A stretch of DNA of 64,000 nt. Origin: CALJFL01 sp963669435 (GTDB taxonomy: Bacteria > Pseudomonadota > Gammaproteobacteria > Pseudomonadales > Halieaceae). This document shows, one piece after another, positions 36,286-44,239 of this stretch; positions within the stretch are counted from its first letter, which is position 1; each line of letters begins with the position of its first letter. The notes beneath the pieces were generated by a model that saw only the letters and a program-made list of their open reading frames with translations, had not been told where the DNA came from and searched no databases. The stretch covers positions 186,001 to 250,000 of the forward strand of contig OY770025.1 of assembly GCA_963669435.1 (NCBI GenBank). The letters are read 5' to 3'. Both the position numbers and the translations under genes were made by a program.

Positions 36286-36583
36286 AATTGTCCCATACAT
36301 TGTTTTATCCGAGGTAGTCTCGCTAGTGTTAATTTACAGGCTTAAGAAAAAGCCATACCCCATCGTCATCAAGTTCCTTATATCAATTACCACACTCCTT
36401 CCCTTTATTGGCCCCATCCTGTATGCGTGTACCGCGTACAACCCTCCACCGTCAAATCATCCTCATCTCAGGAATACTGGTGCTCGAGGAAATTATTCTC
36501 AGCAGTGGACGAGCTTGCGACCCCTGTGGCGAAAATCGATGGAAGAGGCGCAGGAAGTGGAAAAAACCGATCAATCCAACTAG
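36251..36583 (+). CDS. Small membrane protein, candidate immunity protein
   Basis: A 110-residue protein with two hydrophobic segments (EIVPYIVLSEVVSLVLIY and FLISITTLLPFIGPILYACT), then a soluble tail (PHLRNTGARGNYSQQWTSLR). I recall similar short proteins with an FIGP-LY segment and an RG-Y-W tail beside polymorphic toxins, from memory only. The start is uncertain: ATG 36251 overlaps the previous gene by 35 bases, and a GTG at 36278 gives a shorter protein. The gene is AT-rich like its neighbour and would follow the RHS tip in one transcript. Confidence 0.65.
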   Translation: MMAKRVSDPVNEIVPYIVLSEVVSLVLIYRLKKKPYPIVIKFLISITTLLPFIGPILYACTAYNPPPSNHPHLRNTGARGNYSQQWTSLRPLWRKSMEEAQEVEKTDQSN

Positions 36584-36603
36584 TAGCCACTCGCTACTAT
36601 TAG

Positions 36604-37056
36604 TCATATCAGGGCGATTCGGATTAACTCCGAGAGTTTCATAGAATCACTCGCCAACAAATAAAACATTTCCCCCTCACACCAAACAACAACCGCCGGG
36701 CTCCGCGGGTCAATATCACCTGGCGCGGGCTCTGGCCCCAGCTCATACACTCTGGCCTCACATCCGTTGATCAGCGCTTTTTCTGCGTCGCTGCCATAAA
36801 CAACCTCAACAGTCTGCCGCAGTGCTTCCTTCTCCGAACACCGCACCTGGGTGAAAACAAACTCGCCGTAGCGCGCCTCCAGGCTTTGTTGCTCTGCTGG
36901 CACGTCACGCAGTTTGTGATCCCTGACGTAGATGCGCAGTGACTGCAGTTCAGCACCGGCCGTGCGCGCAGGAACCTTGGGTGTGTATCCCAGTATGCGT
37001 GCGGCCTCCTCCCAATTAGCGACCGGTCTGAAGTGTGGATTGTCTGCCAATGTCAC
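36604..37056 (-). CDS. Conserved-looking hypothetical protein
   Basis: A 150-residue soluble protein (TLADNPHFRPVANWEEAARI, YGEFVFTQVRCSEKEALRQT). The second half is acidic and ends LLASDSMKLSELIRIALI. I recognise no domain or motif. It converges on the RHS accessory genes and is divergent from panD, and its composition is like the housekeeping genes. Confidence 0.72.
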   Translation of the reverse strand: MTLADNPHFRPVANWEEAARILGYTPKVPARTAGAELQSLRIYVRDHKLRDVPAEQQSLEARYGEFVFTQVRCSEKEALRQTVEVVYGSDAEKALINGCEARVYELGPEPAPGDIDPRSPAVVVWCEGEMFYLLASDSMKLSELIRIALI

Positions 37057-37149
37057 CCCCGAAAGTTAGCGCTCAATCAGCGACCCATTTTTTGCTATGA
37101 TGAGCGGCCAACTTTTGCGCCTTGCGTTCCAGCCTATAGGATTGAAAGC

Positions 37150-37533
37150 ATGCAGTTAAGAAGTTTCATGTCGTCCAAGATTCATAAAGCGACGGTGACG
37201 GAAGCCAACCTGGACTATGTTGGCAGTGTCACTATTGACGCCGCACTGCTGGACGCTGCGGGCCTGTTGCCTAACGAGAAGGTGCTGGTGGTCAGCAATA
37301 CCTCGGGCGCCCGCCTTGAGACTTACATTATCGAAGGGGAACGCGACAGCGGCTACATCGGCATGAACGGTGCCGCAGCACACCTGATTGGAGCGGGTGA
37401 AGAAGTCATCATCATGGCCTTTACCCTTGCTACAGAACCGGTCGCGCCAAAGGCTATCCTGGTCGATAAAGATAACCGCTTCGTCTGCGACCTGACTGAA
37501 GAGCAGGCGAGCTTCGCCCCCGAGACTGCCTGA
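37150..37533 (+). CDS. panD: Aspartate 1-decarboxylase
   Basis: A 127-residue PanD precursor that makes beta-alanine for pantothenate and CoA. The start is ATG 37150, giving QLRSFMSSKIHKATVTEANL, then DYVGSVTID where the chain self-cleaves between Gly25 and Ser26 to form the pyruvoyl group. The region SNTSGARLETYIIEGERDSG matches the family. panB and panC are not nearby. Confidence 0.97.
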   Translation: MQLRSFMSSKIHKATVTEANLDYVGSVTIDAALLDAAGLLPNEKVLVVSNTSGARLETYIIEGERDSGYIGMNGAAAHLIGAGEEVIIMAFTLATEPVAPKAILVDKDNRFVCDLTEEQASFAPETA

Positions 37534-37673
37534 AAAATTCCCATACGTAATATCCCTCCACCCTGCCTACCTAATGACAGGGATTGCCCAATCCCGGTTT
37601 ATCGACCATATTGTTAGGGCTGGGTGCAAGCCATGCCAGCTCTGCGCTGTCCAACAATAATGAGAGGCAAACT

Positions 37674-39119
37674 ATGAAGAAGCTCAATGGCCTGGCTGAC
37701 ATCTACAAGTTTTTCCGCACCAACAAGAAACCGATCTATTTTGTCTCGGCATCTCCACTGAACATCCTGGGCCTGGGTCAGTTCATTCCCAGCCTGCGCT
37801 ACATCACCTACTTCGATTGTTTTGACGGTGTACACCACCGTGTCTTTACGCCCCGGGAACGTCTGAATCCCGAATTCACTTCACTTGAAGACGTGGTGAA
37901 CTACCTGCTGACTCACCAGGAAACCCAGGACTTTATGGGCACACAGGCGGCGGGTGGCTACATGCTGGCGGTGATGTTTGATGACGAAACACAAAAACTG
38001 GCGCGCAAACTCAAGCTGAAGATCGCCCTGCCACCCTACAAGTTGCGCAACCAGCTTGACTCAAAGATTGTCACTACACAGCTGGGCAACGAAGCGGGCG
38101 TTGCCAGTGTCCCGAATGTGCTGGGCATGGCGAAGTCTTACGAAGAGCTGTGCGCACTGGCCAAGTCGGCCAAGCTCGGTAGCGACCTGGTGGTGCAAAC
38201 CCCCTACGGTGACTCCGGCAAAACCACGTTCTTTGTCGCCAGCGAGAGTGACTGGGACACTAATGCCGAGAACATGGTTGACGAAGAATTGAAGGTGATG
38301 AAGCGGATCGACCCCCGCTGTGGCACCGTCGAAGCGGTTGCCACGCGCCATGGCACCCTGGTGGGTCCCATCATGACTGAGTTGGTCGGTCACAAGGAAC
38401 TCACGCCCTACAAGGGCGGCTGGAGTGGAAATGAAGTCTTCACCTCCGCCGTGGATGCGGCGCAACGTGCCAAGCTGGTCGATATGGTGCAACGCTTCGG
38501 TAACCGCCTTTACAAGGAGGGCTACAAGGGTACGTTCTGCATCGACTATCTAATCGACAAGAACGACGGCGAAATGTATCTGGGTGAACTCAACCCACGC
38601 ATCAGTGGCGCATCCCCTATCACCAACCTGATCACCCAGAAATACGGCGGCGCGCCGCTGTTGATGTTCCACCTGCTGGAGTTCATGAACGTCGACTACG
38701 ATATCGATATCGACGCCATCCAGTCACGGTGGATGGACTTCGATACCTGGACCCACGTGATCTTCAAGCACAACAGCGAAGAGTTGCGCATTCTCAACGA
38801 GGTACCCCGCTCCGGCATCTGGCGCATGAGCGGAGACAACAACGTTGAGATCGTGCGAAGAACCGCAGACTGGAGCAACGTCTCCGGGATGGACGAGGCA
38901 TTTTTCCTGCGCATTCTGGGCCCGGGCGAATACCTGTACAAGGGTGCCGACATGGGGGTACTGCTGGTGCGCGGACACATGCAAACGCCGGCGGACAAAC
39001 TCACCAGCCGCGCCAAGACCTGGGTCAGTGCCATGAAGTCACAGTTTCGCTCCACGGGTTTGGGCACCACACAGCACCCCACCCTGGATGACAGCGAGAT
39101 GCTCTACAAGATCTACTGA
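37674..39119 (+). CDS. ATP-grasp carboxylate-amine ligase-like protein
   Basis: The ATG at 37674 is preceded by GAGAGG and gives 481 residues; a longer frame to 37584 has no such signal. The ATP-grasp fold is visible: SDLVVQTPYGDSGKTTFFVA (glycine-rich nucleotide loop), GTFCIDYLIDKNDGEMYLGE and ELNPRISGASPITNLI (metal-binding Glu/Asn). Such enzymes join a carboxylate to an amine through an acyl phosphate. The substrate is unknown. It converges on a C45-type hydrolase and a nitrilase-family gene, which may form one amide-metabolism group with it. Confidence 0.92.
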   Translation: MKKLNGLADIYKFFRTNKKPIYFVSASPLNILGLGQFIPSLRYITYFDCFDGVHHRVFTPRERLNPEFTSLEDVVNYLLTHQETQDFMGTQAAGGYMLAVMFDDETQKLARKLKLKIALPPYKLRNQLDSKIVTTQLGNEAGVASVPNVLGMAKSYEELCALAKSAKLGSDLVVQTPYGDSGKTTFFVASESDWDTNAENMVDEELKVMKRIDPRCGTVEAVATRHGTLVGPIMTELVGHKELTPYKGGWSGNEVFTSAVDAAQRAKLVDMVQRFGNRLYKEGYKGTFCIDYLIDKNDGEMYLGELNPRISGASPITNLITQKYGGAPLLMFHLLEFMNVDYDIDIDAIQSRWMDFDTWTHVIFKHNSEELRILNEVPRSGIWRMSGDNNVEIVRRTADWSNVSGMDEAFFLRILGPGEYLYKGADMGVLLVRGHMQTPADKLTSRAKTWVSAMKSQFRSTGLGTTQHPTLDDSEMLYKIY

Positions 39120-39258
39120 TTCGGGGTCTTGATCCGGGGTCTGGCCCCCGACTGAGCAACGCCCCACTCGCCCGCGAGCGCCACTTCGATCCGGACCAAA
39201 TAAGCAGCCGTTTTGTAGCGGCAGCGCGCCGCAAATGCGCCTGAATATGCCGTCTCTG

Positions 39259-39288
39259 GCAGGGTTTGCAAAAAATTGCAAACCCTGC
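39259..39288. terminator. Perfect 13-bp hairpin between convergent genes
   Basis: GCAGGGTTTGCAA and its exact complement flank an AAAA loop. It lies between the ATP-grasp gene and the convergent C45 gene, where a bidirectional terminator is expected. It lacks a T-tract on either side, so the role is uncertain. Confidence 0.5.
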
Positions 39289-39299
39289 GTTAAGCCCAA

Positions 39300-40298
39300 T
39301 TAATTGAAGCCAGGAGACGTTACTTTCAGGCTTGCCTCCACGGGTTGCGCGAAGCTTTGCTGAATACGATTGCCGTCCGGCCAGTGTAACTCGGCAGTCC
39401 CGGCGCGAATGTCATAGCGCGCGGTATACAGGGTGCCCCAGCCTTTCCAGTTACTGGCCCGGCGCAGCAACGGCGGCTGCATGAACATTTGTAGCAAGCC
39501 ATCATCGGTCTGCACCGGGTCGGCCAACCGGGTGGAGAGAAAGGACTCGCGCAGTACACTGTCGGCCGTGGTTTCCAACTGATCCCTCAGGGCATCGGGC
39601 TGGTGGTTGGTGGCAAACGGCAGACGGTTCACCTGCACCGGTTCGCCCGGGCAGATAACCACGGTGCGCGTATCGCCACTGGCATCCAACAGGCTGACGT
39701 TGTAGGGCATGTGCACAGGTACCCGTTGCAGTACCGATACCGCCTCAGCGCTGGTGCTACAAAACTCCAGAATGTATCTCAGCACTAGGGTGATAGCGAA
39801 TCCGTCGCCGCGATTCTCACGCCCACCGTAGGCCAGCGACACGGCCAAGCCATGTTCGTTCATGCCGTCGAGCACGCCCCACAGGCAATCGGTCATGGCG
39901 ATGACACGCGTGCCATTCCAGCTGCTGTGTAACAGTTGCCGATCCGACAGATGCGCGGGGAAATCATAGTTGCGGATAAGTTGCAGCGGTTCCCGGCGCC
40001 AGATCACCTGGGAGCAAGCAGCTCGAAAAGAGGGCGGGTTGTAAAGTGCCAGAAACGAGGCCACTTCCTCATCGGCGCCCAGGGTGTGGCATAACGTATC
40101 GTACGTTGCCACCAGTTCCGGCATGTGCTTTTGCAGCATGTCACGGCTCGCCGCTGCCGACAGTGGGGTTTTGCGCAGTGCAGACCAGCGTTGATAGGCA
40201 GGCCAGACCTGGTGAAACCAGTGCGCCAGACCTTCGCCCGTATTCACATCAACACGGGAATGAAATTCAAGCAGGGGTGACTTTGGTTGGGCTTTCAT
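39300..40298 (-). CDS. C45-type acyltransferase/hydrolase (Ntn fold)
   Basis: A 332-residue protein of the C45 family, related to the acyl-CoA:6-aminopenicillanate acyltransferase and to peptide or amide hydrolases. The likely nucleophile is Cys95 (FRAACSQVIWRR), which becomes N-terminal by self-cleavage in this family. The neighbouring RNYDFP, TDCLWGVLDGMNEHGLAVSL and NVSLLDASGDTRTVVI segments match the fold. It begins 16 bases after the nitrilase-family gene stop and probably shares its transcript. Confidence 0.85.
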   Translation of the reverse strand: MKAQPKSPLLEFHSRVDVNTGEGLAHWFHQVWPAYQRWSALRKTPLSAAASRDMLQKHMPELVATYDTLCHTLGADEEVASFLALYNPPSFRAACSQVIWRREPLQLIRNYDFPAHLSDRQLLHSSWNGTRVIAMTDCLWGVLDGMNEHGLAVSLAYGGRENRGDGFAITLVLRYILEFCSTSAEAVSVLQRVPVHMPYNVSLLDASGDTRTVVICPGEPVQVNRLPFATNHQPDALRDQLETTADSVLRESFLSTRLADPVQTDDGLLQMFMQPPLLRRASNWKGWGTLYTARYDIRAGTAELHWPDGNRIQQSFAQPVEASLKVTSPGFN

Positions 40299-40314
40299 GG
40301 CAGTGCAAGGCGCA

Positions 40315-41244
40315 CTACAGCCAGCGCTTCTTGGTGGCCTTAACCGATTTCGCAGGTCCGGTTTCAGAAGGTACCGGGGCCATTTTGTCCTTGTCGGTAC
40401 GCGCAGGGGTGGCCAGTGGCCCCAGGCTGTTCAGGTACTCGTTACGCCACTTGCGTTTGTGGTACACGACAAAGTCGGTGTTCGAGTCACGGAAGCTTTT
40501 CAATGGCTGGCCGAGGTTACGTACGCCGGTCTCACGCTCTCGGCGCAGGCTGTCGAAATCAAGCTCTGCCACCAGGAACTCCTCGCCGGTGCCGGCCTGG
40601 TGTACTACCCTGCCATCCGGTCCGATGATGCAGGACTGCCCCACACCCCCGACACCCAGACCGTTAATGTCGATAATATAGCTCTGGAAGATGGCGCCGT
40701 TGGCGCGGGCCATATGCAGTTCAATGTCGCGGTCATTGGTACCGGTAAGCACGGGGTGAATAATCACCTCGGCACCCATGGCAGTAAGCGTACGGGGGAC
40801 CTCGGGAAACCACATGTCGTAGCAGATGCAAACGCCAAAGCGACCGGCATCGGGCACGTCGAACACCACAAACCTGTCGCCTGCTTCGATGCCCTGCTCG
40901 TAGGGACGGAAGGGAAACAGCTTGCTGAAGTACTCCACGACTTCGCCGGCCGGGTTGATTACCGCCGCCGTGTTGTAGACCTTGTCGCCCACCTTTTCAA
41001 ACGCTGAGCCGGTTATCAGCCAGATACCATGACGCTCGGCAATGCGCCGCAACCGCCCCTCCGACTCGGTGGGTCGCTCCTGGGCATAGGCGTGCAAGGG
41101 ACCAAACTGCGCGAGCTCGCTGAGCACCACCATCTCCACCCAGGGATAGATGCTGACCACGGTATTGATTTTGTGCTCGATGGCATCGAGATTATTACCG
41201 TGATTCAGGGTCATCTGAATGCCGGCAATACCAAATGGCTTCAT
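40315..41244 (-). CDS. Carbon-nitrogen hydrolase (nitrilase superfamily)
   Basis: A 309-residue nitrilase-superfamily enzyme that cleaves an amide or related carbon-nitrogen bond. The catalytic triad is complete: Glu43 (VLSELAQFG), Lys108 (YFSKLFPF) and Cys141 (CICYDMWFPE). The last 50 residues are a lysine-rich extension (KSVKATKKRWL). The sequence resembles aliphatic amidase-like members more than true nitrilases. It precedes the C45 gene by 16 bases. Confidence 0.92.
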   Translation of the reverse strand: MKPFGIAGIQMTLNHGNNLDAIEHKINTVVSIYPWVEMVVLSELAQFGPLHAYAQERPTESEGRLRRIAERHGIWLITGSAFEKVGDKVYNTAAVINPAGEVVEYFSKLFPFRPYEQGIEAGDRFVVFDVPDAGRFGVCICYDMWFPEVPRTLTAMGAEVIIHPVLTGTNDRDIELHMARANGAIFQSYIIDINGLGVGGVGQSCIIGPDGRVVHQAGTGEEFLVAELDFDSLRRERETGVRNLGQPLKSFRDSNTDFVVYHKRKWRNEYLNSLGPLATPARTDKDKMAPVPSETGPAKSVKATKKRWL

Positions 41245-41273
41245 CCTGTTACTCTCCGCGCGAACCCGGCCCC

Positions 41274-42188
41274 TCAGGGCATCAGGTCTTCCTGCTCGGC
41301 CCCTTCTTTCACCGGAATCATCAGGTCTTCCTTACTCACGCCCAGCGCCAGCAGTGCATTGGCTGCCACATAGATTGAAGAGTAGGTACCGACGATCACA
41401 CCGACGATCAGGGCAATGGCAAACCCATTGATCATTTCACCGCCAAACAGGGCCAATGCCAATAGCACCAAAAGGGTAGTTAATGACGTTACCAATGTAC
41501 GGCCCAGGGTTTCGGTCAGGGAGATATTGATAATCTCGACCGGGTCAGATCGGCGCACCTTGCGGAAGTTTTCCCGAATGCGGTCTGACACCACGATCGT
41601 GTCGTTCAAGGAGTAGCCGATCACAGCGAGCAGGGCCGCCAGTACCGTCAGGTCGAACTCCATGCCCATCACCGAGAAGAAACCCAGTGTGATCATGACA
41701 TCGTGGACCAGTGCGATAACCGCCCCCAAGGCAAACTTGAACTGGAACCTGAAGGCGATATAGAGCATCACCAGGCCCAGGGCCAGCAGCATCGCCAGAC
41801 CACCCTGTTCGCGTAACTCATCCCCCACCTGGGGTCCCACAAATTCGATGCGGCGCAGCTCTACCGTACCGGCAAAACTGTCCTGCAGCCGCTGCAGAAG
41901 CTCCGCGCCCTGCTCATCAGAGTAGCCCTGGGGTAGGCGGATCAATACATCCTGATCGGTGCCAAAACTCACCACCACAGCACCAGCAAACCCGCCTTCT
42001 TCCAACGTGCCACGTATGGCATTCAGGTCGGCCGTCTCACTGTAGTGCACCTCAACGAGCGTGCCGCCGGTAAAGTCCAGGCCCCAGTTAAGCTGCCGGG
42101 TTGCCAGCGACGCGATGGCACCCAGTATCAACACTACGGAAAAAGCGAAAGCCAGTTTTCTCTGGCCCATGAAATTCACGACTTTCAT
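41274..42188 (-). CDS. secF: Protein translocase subunit SecF
   Basis: A 304-residue SecF that works with SecD to pull exported proteins out of the SecYEG channel using the proton gradient. It has an N-terminal membrane helix, a periplasmic P1 domain (GLDFTGGTLVEVHYSETADL) and five more helices with YSLNDTIVVSDRIRENFRK, the conserved transmembrane motif. The start overlaps the secD stop by 4 bases. A lysine- and glutamate-rich tail is normal. Confidence 0.97.
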   Translation of the reverse strand: MKVVNFMGQRKLAFAFSVVLILGAIASLATRQLNWGLDFTGGTLVEVHYSETADLNAIRGTLEEGGFAGAVVVSFGTDQDVLIRLPQGYSDEQGAELLQRLQDSFAGTVELRRIEFVGPQVGDELREQGGLAMLLALGLVMLYIAFRFQFKFALGAVIALVHDVMITLGFFSVMGMEFDLTVLAALLAVIGYSLNDTIVVSDRIRENFRKVRRSDPVEIINISLTETLGRTLVTSLTTLLVLLALALFGGEMINGFAIALIVGVIVGTYSSIYVAANALLALGVSKEDLMIPVKEGAEQEDLMP

Positions 42189-44083
42189 GCGGCACTCCCC
42201 TTGGGCTGCTGACCACCGCCAATGGACAACGTGTTTAACTTGCGCCCGCCGTATACCAGGTTAACCATGGCGCGGGTACCCATGATGGCGGTAAACATGG
42301 AGGTCAGAATGCCGATCGACAGGGTAACGGCAAAGCCCTTGACCGGCCCGGTACCTACGGCATAGAGAATGACCGCCACAATCAGGGTGGTGAGGTTGGC
42401 GTCAAAAATGGTGGCCACCGCCCGCTCGAAACCCGAGTGAATCGCCATCTGTGGCGATAGTCCATTGCGTATTTCCTCCCGTATTCGCGAGAAGATAAGC
42501 ACATTGGCGTCTACCGCCATACCCACCGTTAGCACGATGCCCGCAATACCCGGCAGTGTTAACGTTGCACCGATAATCGACATAAAGGCAATCAGCAACA
42601 CCAGGTTACAACTCAGCGCCACCACCGCCATCATGCCGAACACGCGGTAATACAGGATCATAAACAGCACCACCAGCGCCAGGCCAAACTGTACGGACTT
42701 GACGCCCAGGCGAATATTTTCCGCACCGAGTGAAGGGCCTACCGTGCGCTCCTCGACGAAGGATATGGGCGCGGCCAGCGCACCGGCGCGCAACATCAAC
42801 GCCAGTTCAGACGATTCCAACGGGCTGTCCAGGCCAGTAATCTGGAACTGCGCACCCAGTGCCGACTGAATAGTAGGCGCGGTCAGCAGCTTCTTTTCGT
42901 CGTAGGGAATCTTGATGGCGATCTCGGTGCCATCTTCCTGGGTTTCGTAGCGGGTGCGGTACTTGCGCTCGATAAACAACACACCCATGCGGCGCTTGAT
43001 ATTGTGCCGTGTAGCACGCGACATCAAGGTACCGCCTTCGCTGTCCAGGCTGATCTGCACATTGGGTCGGCCGTTCTGATCGAAACTGGCCTGGGCATTG
43101 GACACTCGTTCGCCAGTAATAATCACGTCGCGCTCGAGCCATTCGGTCGTGCCCGCGCGGTCAGGACTGCGGTATTCAAAGCGCTGCTTGTCGGCGGCGG
43201 GAGCGTCCAGATTGGCGACCAGGCGAAACTCCAGGTTGGCCACCTTGCCCAGGATACGCTTGGCTTCTGCGGTGTCCTGAATCCCCGGCAGCTCGACCAC
43301 GATGCGATTCTGTCCCTGGCGCTGCACCAGCGGCTCGGACACACCCAGTTCGTTAACCCGATTGCGCAGGGTGGTGAGGTTCTGGCTCACAGCATAGTCG
43401 GATATCTCCTTGCGGGTGGCGTCGGTCATCGCCGCGGTGATATTCCAGCTGTCGTCTTCTTCAGTGCGGTCAAGCACCAGTTCCGGATGATTTTCGGCGA
43501 TAATTGAACGGGCCTGTTCACGTAATTCCTCACTGCGAAAACGACCGAACACCCGCCCCCGGTCGTCGAGTGAGACCAATCCCCGGATACGCTCCTCACG
43601 CAGGGCGCGCTTGGTGGCGTTAACGTAGTACTCCATGCGCCGTTCAATCGCGGCGTCCACGTCAACTTCCAGCTTGAAGTGCACACCACCGCTGAGGTCG
43701 AGGCCCAGTTTCATGGGTTGGGCGCCGTAATCACTCAACCAGTCCGGTGTAGTAGGTGCCAGGTTTAGCGCGACGATAAACCCATCGCCAAGGGCACGGG
43801 ACACCCGGGCCTGGGCAGTTAATTGCTGATCGGCGTCCGCCAGGCGAATCAGCGCGTTGCGCCCGTCAGGATCGATTGTCTCGCCAAAGTGAGCGATGCC
43901 CTCTTCCTCAAGTGCACCTAGCGCACGATTGAGAATACTCTCATCAATCTGTTGAGCACTACTTTCGCCAGTGATCTGCAGCGCCGGGTCCGGCGCGTAC
44001 AGGTTAGGGGCCGCGTAGAAAAACCCGATAGCCAGCACGAACAGCACCAGCAGGTATTTCCATAGCGAATATTTGTTAAGCAT
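42185..44083 (-). CDS. secD: Protein translocase subunit SecD
   Basis: A 632-residue SecD. The first helix (WKYLLVLFVLAIGFFYAAP), the large periplasmic domain (LGLDLSGGVHFKLEVDVDAA), the VVELPGIQDTAEAKRILGK strand and the C-terminal helices (GMAVDANVLIFSRIREEIRN) are all present. yajC, which usually precedes secD, is not in the 150 bases upstream; purL follows instead. Confidence 0.97.
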   Translation of the reverse strand: MLNKYSLWKYLLVLFVLAIGFFYAAPNLYAPDPALQITGESSAQQIDESILNRALGALEEEGIAHFGETIDPDGRNALIRLADADQQLTAQARVSRALGDGFIVALNLAPTTPDWLSDYGAQPMKLGLDLSGGVHFKLEVDVDAAIERRMEYYVNATKRALREERIRGLVSLDDRGRVFGRFRSEELREQARSIIAENHPELVLDRTEEDDSWNITAAMTDATRKEISDYAVSQNLTTLRNRVNELGVSEPLVQRQGQNRIVVELPGIQDTAEAKRILGKVANLEFRLVANLDAPAADKQRFEYRSPDRAGTTEWLERDVIITGERVSNAQASFDQNGRPNVQISLDSEGGTLMSRATRHNIKRRMGVLFIERKYRTRYETQEDGTEIAIKIPYDEKKLLTAPTIQSALGAQFQITGLDSPLESSELALMLRAGALAAPISFVEERTVGPSLGAENIRLGVKSVQFGLALVVLFMILYYRVFGMMAVVALSCNLVLLIAFMSIIGATLTLPGIAGIVLTVGMAVDANVLIFSRIREEIRNGLSPQMAIHSGFERAVATIFDANLTTLIVAVILYAVGTGPVKGFAVTLSIGILTSMFTAIMGTRAMVNLVYGGRKLNTLSIGGGQQPKGSAA

Positions 44084-44183
44084 AGTTAAGCTCTAGTTTA
44101 TCCGGCCGTCAGGCCGTATTAGCGGCATGATGCGCCCACACCACTGTCAAAAAAGGCGCCATTATAAATTAACGCCGCTCTGT

Positions 44184-44216
44184 CACAAGTGCGCCACAAG
44201 TGCGGCCACAAGTGCC
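44184..44216. repeat. Three-copy CACAAGTGC repeat
   Basis: CACAAGTGCG/C occurs three times (44184, 44195, 44207) at 11-12 base spacing between secD and purL. It may be a regulator site or simple slippage. Confidence 0.55.
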
Positions 44217-44239
44217 ATACAATGCGGCCGGTGAGTGTT

